Source: Acetobacterium wieringae
GTDB taxonomy: Bacteria; Bacillota; Clostridia; Eubacteriales; Eubacteriaceae
DNA: 64,000 bases
NCBI RefSeq assembly: GCF_026646375.1
Contig: NZ_JAIPPU010000015.1
Coordinates: 1 to 64,000, forward strand
Reading direction: 5' to 3'
Below, piece after piece: positions 52,816 through 61,633 of the stretch. Below the pieces are notes generated by a model. That model ran no database searches and was not told the DNA's origin. It was given only the letters and a program-made list of their open reading frames with translations. Numbering within the stretch: position 1 is the stretch's first letter; each line of letters opens with the position of its first letter. Made by a program: the position numbers and the translations under genes.

Positions 52816-53703
52816 CTATTTAATTGAAGCATCAAAAATCGATTGGATCGATTCGTCTAATACCTTGTCAAACTCTGCATCACTCTGGCCAACATTGAGA
52901 CCTTCGGTCAGGGCTCTTGAGAAACTGGCAATCAGTTTCGGATTCTTAGCCAGTTTGATGTTGGACTCTTCCCGGGAATAACCGCCGGATAAGGCAACCG
53001 TTCGAACAACATTCGGATGGGCGATTACCTCCTGATAGAAATTATCAACATCGGGAATGGTCAGCTTAAACATGATCTGACAGCTTGGCTCCAGTGCTTT
53101 CAGGTGTTCAAGAATTTCCTGCTTGAGGATCGCTTCCGCTTCCGCTTTGTTGGGAGTATGAATATCCACTTCCGGCTCCAGAATTGGAATAAAACCGGCC
53201 GCCACGATGGCTTGCCCGACTTCAAATTGTTGATCAACAATGGCTTTAATGCCAGTTGGATTTGCTTCTTTGATAACGGACCGCATTTTGGTTCCAAAGA
53301 TATGGCGATCTTTCGCCCGGGCCAGCAAGGCATCGAGATCCGCAATCGGTTTCATCAATTGAACACCATTCTCCTGATCCAACAACCCTTTATCCACTTT
53401 TAATATCGGTACGATTCCTTTAACATCCCAAAGATAATCGGCACTGTATTTATCATCCACTTTTAAATCCATTGTTTTTTCAAATAGAATAGCTGCCAGA
53501 ATTCTTTCTTTAGTAAAGGCAGGGCTTTTCATAATTCTTGTTCGCATTTCATGAACCATTTGAAACATCTCAGCTTCATCCGCATATGCTTCTTTGGGAA
53601 TGCCATAAATCGCCAACGCTTTTGGAGTGCTGCCTCCGCTTTGATCCAGGGCGGCAATAAAACCGTTGTCATTTTTCATGCGTTCCAACTGTAACATATT
53701 CAT
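52816..53703 (-). CDS. Fructose-bisphosphate aldolase class I
   Basis: A 295-residue Schiff-base aldolase of the bacterial class I type that cleaves fructose 1,6-bisphosphate into two triose phosphates. Motifs: [16 protein letters not shown], the segment [13 protein letters not shown], and [14 protein letters not shown] with the Schiff-base lysine; [11 protein letters not shown] binds phosphate. ATG 53703 is chosen because GGAGG lies 7 bases upstream and gives the normal length near 296. A 28 bp inverted repeat covers the -10 region. Confidence 0.93.
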   Translation of the reverse strand: MNMLQLERMKNDNGFIAALDQSGGSTPKALAIYGIPKEAYADEAEMFQMVHEMRTRIMKSPAFTKERILAAILFEKTMDLKVDDKYSADYLWDVKGIVPILKVDKGLLDQENGVQLMKPIADLDALLARAKDRHIFGTKMRSVIKEANPTGIKAIVDQQFEVGQAIVAAGFIPILEPEVDIHTPNKAEAEAILKQEILEHLKALEPSCQIMFKLTIPDVDNFYQEVIAHPNVVRTVALSGGYSREESNIKLAKNPKLIASFSRALTEGLNVGQSDAEFDKVLDESIQSIFDASIK

Positions 53704-53726
53704 CAATACACCTCCGTTTATTTTAT

Positions 53727-53754
53727 GTTCAAATGTATTATACACCTTTTGAAC
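53727..53754. promoter_or_regulatory. Inverted repeat over the aldolase promoter -10
   Basis: GTTCAAA and TTTTGAAC arms flank TATTATAC, which contains the -10 TATAAT on the minus strand. It lies about 25 bp before the start codon. A repressor operator is likely; the -35 is weak. Region 53755-53997 shows no gene. Confidence 0.6.
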
Positions 53755-53997
53755 GCTTTTGGAACCACTTTTAAAATATTTTTTAAAAAAGAATTTTTAA
53801 AGGGATTTATTTGTTCCCGCAAGAACGCTTGTTTCTAGGGTTTTTGAAAGAATCGATAAATCATTCTTATATAACTACCATTAAAGACATTCGTTTAGAG
53901 AATATATATCGATTTTTTTGCATCACACATGCTTGATTGGCAGACGTTTTAGCAACGCAAATGCCCATAAGTCCGATTCGGATATCTTCTCACAGAT

Positions 53998-54564
53998 TTA
54001 AACTCTTAGCACCCCACGAAAGCCCCTTACCCCATAATAAGAAGGAGCACTGTTGTGATAGACAAAAACATGGTCGTAACGACGATCACCAAAGAGCGCA
54101 CCGCCACGTTTTCTGATCTCAACCGGTGTTTTTAGCCAGCTTGACGTTTTCGTATCAAAACTCCCCAGTTTCTGTAATTCCCGGTATTGTTTTTCAGTTA
54201 ATAGTTCGATGTCCATGGCGGTTGCCATATCAATGGCGCTATTCTCCGGCTTATGTTCTTTCCGTGAATCCAACCCTTCACGATCGTAACAAACATTTCT
54301 ACGGCCTTTAGGACTTTCTTCAGAGCAATCATAAAAAATGTATTCCTTCGTATCCTGATCATAGCCAACTACATCCGGTTCACCGCCGGTTTCTTCCATT
54401 TCATTGAGTGACCATAGCTTTTCTGGTTTAACTTCCAGTTTTTCCTGAACCTCAGCCCAAGTTAGGCCTGGATGCCGGTTCATATTATTCTTGAAACGGA
54501 CGCTCAAAAGACTGAGTAGCTTTCCTCGCTGTTCCGAGGGCAATTCTTTTATTACATTTTTCAT
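53998..54564 (-). CDS. DUF4256 family protein
   Basis: A 188-residue protein recognised as DUF4256 from HPGLTWAEVQEKL, GGEPDVVGYDQDTKEYIFYDCSEESP, MATAMDIELLTEKQYRELQ and the end VFVYHNSAPSYYGVRGFRG. The function is unknown; it has no membrane helices. ATG 54564 is preferred (GGAGG 7 bases upstream) to ATG 54567. A single gene. Confidence 0.87.
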   Translation of the reverse strand: MKNVIKELPSEQRGKLLSLLSVRFKNNMNRHPGLTWAEVQEKLEVKPEKLWSLNEMEETGGEPDVVGYDQDTKEYIFYDCSEESPKGRRNVCYDREGLDSRKEHKPENSAIDMATAMDIELLTEKQYRELQKLGSFDTKTSSWLKTPVEIRKRGGALFGDRRYDHVFVYHNSAPSYYGVRGFRGVLRV

Positions 54565-54640
54565 CATGAAACCTCCGTCAAATTACCAAATTTTTCTATA
54601 TGAAATACCGTGTTGACATTCAGTTTTTCCCGTACCCATT

Positions 54641-55267
54641 TTATAATCGATCAATATTCCCGCACATAATATCATTTAACTTTTCACGCAGTTGATCCTT
54701 ATCCCAATCCCACCAGCAAAGCGACTGCAGTTTACTAATTTTTTCATCGTCGAATCGTTTTTTAATTGGCTTTGCAGGTACTCCACCAACGATTGTGTAG
54801 GGCTCCACATCTTTTGTGACAACGGCTCTGGTTCCGATGATTGCGCCATCACCAATATGGACTCCCGACATAATAACGGCTTCATAACCAATCCAAACAT
54901 CATTTCCAATCACAATATCACCCTTTTTATCCCAGGCTTGGGTAACCGCTTTCTGTTCAAGGCCATATTCTTCCCAGAACAAAGGAAATGGATAAGTCGA
55001 CAGCGATTTCAAGGTATGATTGGCACTGGTAAAAACGAACTTTGCACCGCAGGCAATAGAACAGAATTTACCAATAATCAATTGGTCCTGATTGACCGGG
55101 TAATGATACAACACATTATTTTTTTCAAAATCAATGGGATTATTTACAAAATCATTGTAGATGGTATAATCACCAATCTTAATGTTGGGATTGGTAATAA
55201 CAGCATTCAGATAAATGGTCTGAGTATCACCAGTCCGCGGGTATATTTTTTCTTCCGGAATAGACAT
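54641..55267 (-). CDS. Vat/CatB-type hexapeptide acetyltransferase
   Basis: A 208-residue left-handed beta-helix enzyme closely resembling Vat streptogramin A acetyltransferases: NVLYHYPVNQDQLIIGKFCS, SANHTLKSLSTYPFPLF (catalytic His), GDIVIGNDVWIGYEAVIMSG, GDGAIIGTRAVVTKDV and GGVPAKPIKKRF. Acetyl-CoA-dependent O-acetylation is the expected activity. Antibiotic resistance is possible but unproven, as chromosomal homologues may have other substrates. Single gene, AGGAGG before ATG. Confidence 0.85.
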   Translation of the reverse strand: MSIPEEKIYPRTGDTQTIYLNAVITNPNIKIGDYTIYNDFVNNPIDFEKNNVLYHYPVNQDQLIIGKFCSIACGAKFVFTSANHTLKSLSTYPFPLFWEEYGLEQKAVTQAWDKKGDIVIGNDVWIGYEAVIMSGVHIGDGAIIGTRAVVTKDVEPYTIVGGVPAKPIKKRFDDEKISKLQSLCWWDWDKDQLREKLNDIMCGNIDRL

Positions 55268-55644
55268 TTCAAATCCTCCTAATCGTTTAATAAATTTTCA
55301 GATCTATTCCGGCCATTACAATGCAACATTTCATAACTTTCACACCTTTCCTATTCCATTTTAATTTAACAGAAGATGACCTTCAAACTTTTTTCTAAAG
55401 CACCTTTTGCTATTGTATCGAGTTCATTAACCCATGAAAATACTCCGATTCATGCATTTTATAAGGCGGATACCAAACCTCCAATGTTTCTAACGAAAAA
55501 ACCGCCAAATCTTTCAGATTTTCAACCGCTAATTCCAATTAAATCTGTATCTTTGATGTTTGCCCGAACGAATCATAACCGGAATTATTATCCCTATAAA
55601 GTCCGGGGCTCTCTTGTAATCAATTTACCAAAGCGTTTTTTCTG

Positions 55645-56232
55645 CTATTCTGAGGGACTGTACCTGTCAGCATACTCAATCCTCGCTTTTTCGCTATAGT
55701 CCGTAATAAACTTCGTCTTTGCCGCTGTGTACCCATCTCTGTTGTGCTCATATTCTTGCCACAAACTCAATTTAAGTTTTCCATATTGTTCCGCAACATC
55801 AGCATGATCTAAAAGATAATCTCTAAAATACAACTCATCCCAATCGCCCCAATGCCTGACATGCAGATGGTACACCTTTTCTGCAAATCCATCCGGTGTA
55901 TAACCTTTATTGAATGCGAGCCTCAAATCCGGCTCATACGCACTTGACATCAATCCCCAGTTCTTAAGCTTTAGGATTTTAATTAGCTCTGTTATATTGC
56001 AACTTCTATCAACTTCTAATAAGATATCAATGATTGGCTTGGCAATCAAGCCCTTCACCGCGCTACTGCCAATATGGCTAATCCGCTTTATATCCAGATT
56101 CTTACAATAGCTTAAAAGCTGTCTTTTCTCTGTTTCATACCACTCTTTATATTGGGGATTGTGTTCTTTTAAGATAATCGGAAATAACTCCCACAACTCT
56201 TCTAATGACATTTTCGCTAATTCTTTTTGCAT
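55645..56232 (-). CDS. GrpB family protein (nucleotidyltransferase fold)
   Basis: A 195-residue GrpB protein: HIGSSAVKGLIAKPIIDILLEV (nucleotidyltransferase GS and DxL/D pattern), LMSSAYEPDLRLAFNKGYTPDGF, YHLHVRHWGDWDELYFRDYL and the tail YTAAKTKFITDYSEKAR. Members may modify cofactors or act on coenzyme-type substrates; the role here is unknown. The gap 55283-55644 holds no gene I can support. Confidence 0.88.
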   Translation of the reverse strand: MQKELAKMSLEELWELFPIILKEHNPQYKEWYETEKRQLLSYCKNLDIKRISHIGSSAVKGLIAKPIIDILLEVDRSCNITELIKILKLKNWGLMSSAYEPDLRLAFNKGYTPDGFAEKVYHLHVRHWGDWDELYFRDYLLDHADVAEQYGKLKLSLWQEYEHNRDGYTAAKTKFITDYSEKARIEYADRYSPSE

Positions 56233-56507
56233 GCTTTCACCTCAACGTCAGTTTTTAAAAGCACAGCTTTAAGTGCTAATTTTACCATAAAACGTTAGCA
56301 AATTTGCTTTATCCCATAATTTTGTTACAGTTTATTCCAGTATGTTTATGCCACCTTATGTAACGCTACCTCCGCAATACCCCCAAACAATTTTTGACAC
56401 ACTCTGCCACTATGTTACACTTATTTTGTGATAAAATGAAAATGACCTGATCATACCCATTACCAATTACTCCAGCAATGCTATCTGACAACTGCAATGA
56501 CCAAACT

Positions 56508-56546
56508 AACGGGGCCAGGGCTTTAAAAATATGCCCTGACCCCGTT
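56508..56546 (-). terminator. Hairpin after the FtsX-type permease gene
   Basis: AACGGGG.CAGGGC and GCCCTG.CCCCGTT arms with one mismatch and an 11 base loop, 25 bp past the stop at 56571. T tail is short on the minus strand. Confidence 0.6.
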
Positions 56547-56570
56547 ATTATTCTTTTTATGAAGATTTTT

Positions 56571-58982
56571 TTATTCCATTGCCCGCAATCGTTCGACCAG
56601 GGAATTGTTTTGAAAAGAGTGTACTGAAACCCCCGAAACCAGAACCGGTACCAACACGGTAACCAGAAGGTATGCTAAAAAATACCAAATCGGAAAGCGA
56701 TAGTGCATATAGGTTGCGCCAAGTTCCCGTAGCAGATGGACCAACAGGTATCCCACCCCGGTTCCTAGAATTAAAGTAATAGCCATGTTCCCCAACGCCA
56801 GAATTAATCCCTCGCCCTGAATCATCTTCATTAATTGGCCATTCGTCATTCCGATTGACTGCAGCATCGAAAACTCCTGCCGACGTGAGATAATATTGGT
56901 CATCAGAGTATTGATCAGATTGATCAAACTAAAGGCGATAATAAAAATCGACAGTCCCAGAATCACCCGATTGATCAGGGTGAATGATATCTTATCGGCA
57001 ATCAGCTCTTCTCTAAGCGTATCCATTTCCAGGAGCGGATTTTCATCGACCAGATTTTGTATCTGCGGCTCAATCTCAGACCCTCTCAATTCAAAATCAT
57101 CAACCGAGACCACCAGCGTTTCAGTGGTGTCAACTCCAGGGAATAAGAGATCCAGCTTTTCCCGGGGAATGAGAAAAAAGCCGGCGTTATAAGTCACTTC
57201 GCTATAAGTATCGATGGCGCCGACCACCTTAAAATCTTTCTCTACTTCCTCGGTGCCGTTGAAATAGTGGAGGGTGACCGTATCACCCATTTCAAATTTC
57301 CAGCCAAATATTTCTTCCGCCACACCATTATAAACAATCAGCAGTTCATCATTGGCAATCATTTCGTCATAATCAAAGTTGCCTTCTTCCAAGACATTTC
57401 TAACATTTTCCTGATCTTCCCGGGTAAATGGAGCCAGGCTGTCCTGATTGTTGGTTTGATCCTTGTAATCATAGTTGACTTGGGCTTTATGATAACTTTG
57501 CACCGTTTTGACGCCGTCAATTTCTTTGATGCTTTCAATAAGTTCAGAATTCAAGGGATTATTCAATTGAATCCCAACATTGCCGTTCTCCATCGTTTGG
57601 GTGGCGTTATAGTCATAGGCGATGATGTATTCACCCCATTGATAAAAGCCCTGTCGGGAATAATCCTCCGCTGTCATGGATCCAATAAAGGTCGCGCCGG
57701 TAAGAAAAATAACCCCGCCAACGCCCAGGGAAATCATCGTCAATAAGGTTTTTTTGCGATTCCTTTGGGCACTCATCATTGCCAGATGCAACGGCGTCAT
57801 TTTTCGCTTGATGTTTTTGGACTCTTTTTTTTGGCTCTGGCGGTACTGTGAAAAAAGCGATGCCTCAATCGACGTAACAGAGGCTGCCAGTTTTGCCGGT
57901 TTTCGGATCGAGATCAACACAGTGAGTAAATCAGCCAGCAGGATGATCAAACTGACAATCAGAGTACGCTCCCAATCCCAGCCGCCCGGCTTAATAGAAT
58001 AGGCGATCGGCCAGGCAAACAAAAATCCTACCATCGACCCGATCATACACAGTAGAATCCCTTCCCGGGTGACTAAGGCTTTAATCTGTTTTTTCGTTGC
58101 TCCCAGTGTTCGCAGCTGCCCAAACTGACGAATTCTGCCGACCACTGAAAGATAGAACACGCTGTAAATAACCAATACACTGACCAGCAGGATGCCGATG
58201 CCAACGCCGACAACCACCCCAATATTCATGGCCGACATCGTCAGTGAACTGGAAAAATTATTGTTTTCGTTGATGTTTTTTCGTTCGACTCCGGCCTCTG
58301 CGCCAATGCTACGAATGGTATCCAGAAATTCCTGCTCAGACATACCCTCGGCCCCCTGAATTCGACACAGTGCATGAAAGGCGACATTCTTTAATTGTGG
58401 TCCGTTCTCGGCATATTCCCGGGAAAAGATTAGCGGATAGACCTTGGTAACCTCCGCTTCTTCTAAAAACCCACTAACAATAAAGGTTTCTGTTTCCCCA
58501 TCCAGAAAGGTCAACGAAACCGTCTCCCCGATCGTGACCGGCACACCCAGTACCTTCATCAAGGATTTGTTAACCGCAATTTCATTGAATTGATGGGGAT
58601 AGCTGCCCTCGATAACCGCAGTTGTTTTAATCGGCGCCGTCATTTCCTCATAATAAGCTGGCCGGATCATTTCTCCATTTAATTCAAAACCCTGACCCAA
58701 TTTATCCAGAGTCATAAATTCAATCTGTTCTTCACTTTCCAGTGCGGCAATCTGCGCCGCATTCACATTCATATAGGTGACATGCTGCATCATCGCTACC
58801 TGTCTTTTTTGTTCAATACCCTGGGCCGAGGTGAACAGCGCCATCACCCCCAGCAAACTGACGGACAGGGCAATGGTCATGAGGATAAAGAGATTTCTTG
58901 TTCTACTGGTTTTGATACTGCGCATGGCCAGATGACGAATAATGGCCTGATTGTTGTTTCTGATTTTTTTTGCCGTTTTCAT
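56571..58982 (-). CDS. ABC transporter permease, FtsX/MacB type
   Basis: An 803-residue permease: TM about 27-48, a large outside domain, three TM helices about 255-360, a second TM near 420-440 and another outside domain, and three TM helices about 695-795; two FtsX-like repeats. Such permeases pair with a small ATPase to export or sense lipids and peptides (Bce or Yxd type). The start overlaps the ATPase stop as ATGA. Together with the upstream two-component system, the arrangement fits antimicrobial-peptide detoxification. Confidence 0.9.
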   Translation of the reverse strand: MKTAKKIRNNNQAIIRHLAMRSIKTSRTRNLFILMTIALSVSLLGVMALFTSAQGIEQKRQVAMMQHVTYMNVNAAQIAALESEEQIEFMTLDKLGQGFELNGEMIRPAYYEEMTAPIKTTAVIEGSYPHQFNEIAVNKSLMKVLGVPVTIGETVSLTFLDGETETFIVSGFLEEAEVTKVYPLIFSREYAENGPQLKNVAFHALCRIQGAEGMSEQEFLDTIRSIGAEAGVERKNINENNNFSSSLTMSAMNIGVVVGVGIGILLVSVLVIYSVFYLSVVGRIRQFGQLRTLGATKKQIKALVTREGILLCMIGSMVGFLFAWPIAYSIKPGGWDWERTLIVSLIILLADLLTVLISIRKPAKLAASVTSIEASLFSQYRQSQKKESKNIKRKMTPLHLAMMSAQRNRKKTLLTMISLGVGGVIFLTGATFIGSMTAEDYSRQGFYQWGEYIIAYDYNATQTMENGNVGIQLNNPLNSELIESIKEIDGVKTVQSYHKAQVNYDYKDQTNNQDSLAPFTREDQENVRNVLEEGNFDYDEMIANDELLIVYNGVAEEIFGWKFEMGDTVTLHYFNGTEEVEKDFKVVGAIDTYSEVTYNAGFFLIPREKLDLLFPGVDTTETLVVSVDDFELRGSEIEPQIQNLVDENPLLEMDTLREELIADKISFTLINRVILGLSIFIIAFSLINLINTLMTNIISRRQEFSMLQSIGMTNGQLMKMIQGEGLILALGNMAITLILGTGVGYLLVHLLRELGATYMHYRFPIWYFLAYLLVTVLVPVLVSGVSVHSFQNNSLVERLRAME

Positions 58983-59647
58983 CGATCTACAATCTTTCCA
59001 TCCTCAATGCGAATGATGCGGTCCGCAAGTTGAGCAATTTCATTGTTGTGAGTGATCATCACCAGCGTCTGTCCGAATTTTTTGATGCTCATTTTTAAAA
59101 GACCCAGTACTTCCTGGCTGGTTTTGCTGTCTAAATTTCCCGTCGGTTCATCCGCCAGCACAATTGAAGGTTTTGATGCCAGCGCCCTGGCCAGGGCGAC
59201 CCGCTGTTGCTGTCCCCCGGATAGATTATTAGGGAAGCGCTGCGTCATCGTCTGCAAGTGTAGTAGCTCAATGATTGCACGGATATAGTTGTGGTCCGGC
59301 TTGTTACCATCGAGTTCCAGGGGCAAGACGATGTTCTCATAGACATTCAGCATCGAAACCAGATTGTAGTTTTGAAACACAAAGCCAATTTGTCGCCGTC
59401 GAAAAATAGTCAACTGCTCATCGGACATTTTCGAAATTTCTTTTCCACCGATTGTTACATTTCCGGCGGTAGGAACGTCTAGTCCGCCCAACATATGGAG
59501 CAGTGTCGATTTTCCGCTGCCTGATGTCCCGACAATCGCTAAAAACTCGCCTTTCTCAACTGCGAGTTCGATGCCATCAAGGGCTTTGACGCAATTGTCT
59601 TCTGTCCCATAATATTTTTTTAGATTTTTCGTTTCCAGTATTTTCAT
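58979..59647 (-). CDS. ABC transporter ATPase, MacB/BceA/LolD type
   Basis: A 222-residue ATPase: Walker A GTSGSGKST, signature LSGGQQQR, Walker B IVLADEPTGNLD, and the H-loop MITHNNEIAQLADRII. ATG 59647 is chosen because AGGAGG lies about 10 bases upstream and the protein then has the family length; a longer frame adds a spurious hydrophobic head. First gene of the transport operon. The terminator at 59735 separates it from the kinase, so it has its own promoter, likely controlled by the regulator at 60793. Confidence 0.92.
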   Translation of the reverse strand: MKILETKNLKKYYGTEDNCVKALDGIELAVEKGEFLAIVGTSGSGKSTLLHMLGGLDVPTAGNVTIGGKEISKMSDEQLTIFRRRQIGFVFQNYNLVSMLNVYENIVLPLELDGNKPDHNYIRAIIELLHLQTMTQRFPNNLSGGQQQRVALARALASKPSIVLADEPTGNLDSKTSQEVLGLLKMSIKKFGQTLVMITHNNEIAQLADRIIRIEDGKIVDR

Positions 59648-59734
59648 CAAATTGATTCCTCCTGTTTGCGCCAGTATAGCAAGAGAAACTAACCAAAATA
59701 TAACAGTTTTCATGAAATTAATACGAAATAAACT

Positions 59735-59783
59735 AAAAAAGAGCGTCAATTCTAACAAACCGGTTAGGATTAACGCTCTTTTA
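59735..59783 (-). terminator. Terminator between the two-component genes and the ABC operon
   Basis: AAAAAGAGCGTCAATTCTAAC and GTTAGGATTAACGCTCTTTT type arms with two mismatches, T tail on the minus strand. It lies after the kinase stop at 59790. Confidence 0.8.
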
Positions 59784-59789
59784 AACATT

Positions 59790-60803
59790 TTAAAAGGCAT
59801 TGGGCAAAAACACCGAAAAGGTTGAGCCCTCGCCAACAGCCGAGCGCACCATCATATAGCCATTCTGCTTTTGAATGATTTCACGAGCCAGATAAAGACC
59901 GATCCCGATTCCCTCAATTTCCAGATTAGTTTCTTCCCGATAAAAGCGCTGGAAAATCTTCCCGTAATGGGCTTCCGGAATCCCTTTGCCCTGATCGGTG
60001 ACAGTGATTCGGGTATACATTTCGCATCGTTTGACATCAACGGTGATAAAACTGTACTCCGGTGAGTACTTCACCGCATTCTCCAGCACATTAAACAAGG
60101 CTTCCGCCGTCCATTTTAAATCATGATTTAAGCGGTATTCCTCTGGACAATTAACAGTGATCTGGATCTGCTTTTTTTCGGCCGGAACGGTGATGTCCGA
60201 CAAGGCTTCGGCCAGCGTATCAAACAAATTGCCTGACTTCTTTTTTAGTTGAATCAGGCCCGCTTCCAATCGTGACGCTTTTACCATGAAGGATAATAAA
60301 AATTCCAACTTTTCAAGCTGAGTTCCCATTAATTTGAGCAGTTCATTTCTGGTCTGCTCCGGCAGATCCCGGTCCTGGATGGTTTCGTGCAGCATTTTTA
60401 AATTGGTCATTGGCGTTTTTACTTGATGGGATATATCTGAAATAAAACCCTCCAGCACCTTCTTTTCAGTGGTTGATTTTTCTGTCGCTATTTTTAATAC
60501 ATCGGCGATGTCGACAATTTTCTGGTTAATCTTTGAAATCAGGGTTTCATCTAATAAATCCAGGGCATTGACGTTTTGATAATCATTATTAAACAACAAC
60601 TCCAAATTATCGCTGATTTCATCCGTGATCGCGCTGATTAATTTTTCATTCCTGCGTTTCTCAAAATAGCCACCCAAAATAAAAAAAAGACAAAATAGCA
60701 CCGAAACTGCGGTTGCCAGGGGATGACGGAATAGCAAAAAAATAATAATACAGTAGGCAACGCTAAGTAAGATGGTCACAGCTCCCCAATGCTCACTTCT
60801 CAT
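59790..60803 (-). CDS. Intramembrane-sensing histidine kinase
   Basis: A 337-residue kinase: two TM helices about 8-25 and 29-46 with almost no outside loop, HisKA with His126 in SHQVKTPMTNL, and HATPase boxes LFNVLENAVKYS, VTDQGKGIP and GIGIGLYLAREI. Kinases of this design (BceS-like) sense through an ABC transporter, and one follows. ATG 60803 with GGAG upstream gives an 11 bp overlap with the regulator gene. Confidence 0.92.
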   Translation of the reverse strand: MRSEHWGAVTILLSVAYCIIIFLLFRHPLATAVSVLFCLFFILGGYFEKRRNEKLISAITDEISDNLELLFNNDYQNVNALDLLDETLISKINQKIVDIADVLKIATEKSTTEKKVLEGFISDISHQVKTPMTNLKMLHETIQDRDLPEQTRNELLKLMGTQLEKLEFLLSFMVKASRLEAGLIQLKKKSGNLFDTLAEALSDITVPAEKKQIQITVNCPEEYRLNHDLKWTAEALFNVLENAVKYSPEYSFITVDVKRCEMYTRITVTDQGKGIPEAHYGKIFQRFYREETNLEIEGIGIGLYLAREIIQKQNGYMMVRSAVGEGSTFSVFLPNAF

Positions 60804-61479
60804 CGGACACTCCCATCCATTGATAACCCATCCCATAAATGGTTTTGAGATGTTTTTTGTCCCGGGTATCAATTTTTGATCTGATCCGGCTGATCATCAT
60901 GGTCAGGGCATTTTCATCGACAAAGTTCTCGTTGTAATCCCACAACTTTTCCAACAGTAACCGTCTTGTCAGCACCATCTGGCTGTTTTTAATAAAAATG
61001 TCAAGCAGCTTGTATTCGTTGTTACTGAGCTCAATGGCATTTCCACCAAGACTAGCTTTTCGCTCTGAGAAATCAATAATCAGATTGCCGTCGTTATAAA
61101 TATGCTTCTCCGTACTACCGCTATTTCTTTTGATAATCACAGCGATCTTTTTCAGCATGACGCTGGTCAGAAACGGCTTGGTGATGTAGTCCTCGGCCCC
61201 CAGTTCAAAACCCTTTAAAATATCACTTTCGAGATCGTTGGCGGTTAAAAAAATAATTGGTGTATCGATTTGGTCATGCCATTTTCTACATAAATCAAAA
61301 CCATTGCCATCGGGCAGATTCACATCTAGAACAATCAGATCAACCTGACCTTGTTCAAGCGCACTGTCAGCTTCGTTTAAATTGTAGGTCGAAATCACCT
61401 GGTATCCCGCTGAAATAAGATTATAGGCCAAGGTGTGATTCAACACCTTGTCATCTTCGACTATCAATACCTTTATCAT
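60793..61479 (-). CDS. OmpR-family response regulator
   Basis: A 228-residue regulator with Asp52 in LIVLDVNLPDG, the Thr of LTANDLE and the Lys of TKPF, and a winged helix ending KTIYGMGYQWMG. Its gene is translationally coupled to the kinase. The probable target is the ABC operon 59647-56571. No other operator could be read. Confidence 0.93.
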   Translation of the reverse strand: MIKVLIVEDDKVLNHTLAYNLISAGYQVISTYNLNEADSALEQGQVDLIVLDVNLPDGNGFDLCRKWHDQIDTPIIFLTANDLESDILKGFELGAEDYITKPFLTSVMLKKIAVIIKRNSGSTEKHIYNDGNLIIDFSERKASLGGNAIELSNNEYKLLDIFIKNSQMVLTRRLLLEKLWDYNENFVDENALTMMISRIRSKIDTRDKKHLKTIYGMGYQWMGVSDEK

Positions 61480-61633
61480 ACCATTCCCATCCCTTTAATG
61501 CATTTACATTTAATTCACTTGCCATTATTGGTCTGCACTCTGATCATTATTCTTTGTTATTTGATCAGTGCTATGCTTTTTAAGCTATCATTTTCCAAGC
61601 GCAATTGCAAGTTATCTTTTCTGCGTTCTTTTT

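Noticed and set aside
55376..55699. A 107-codon plus-strand open frame
   Set aside because: It runs into the opposite-strand GrpB gene, lacks a ribosome binding site and has no recognisable domain.
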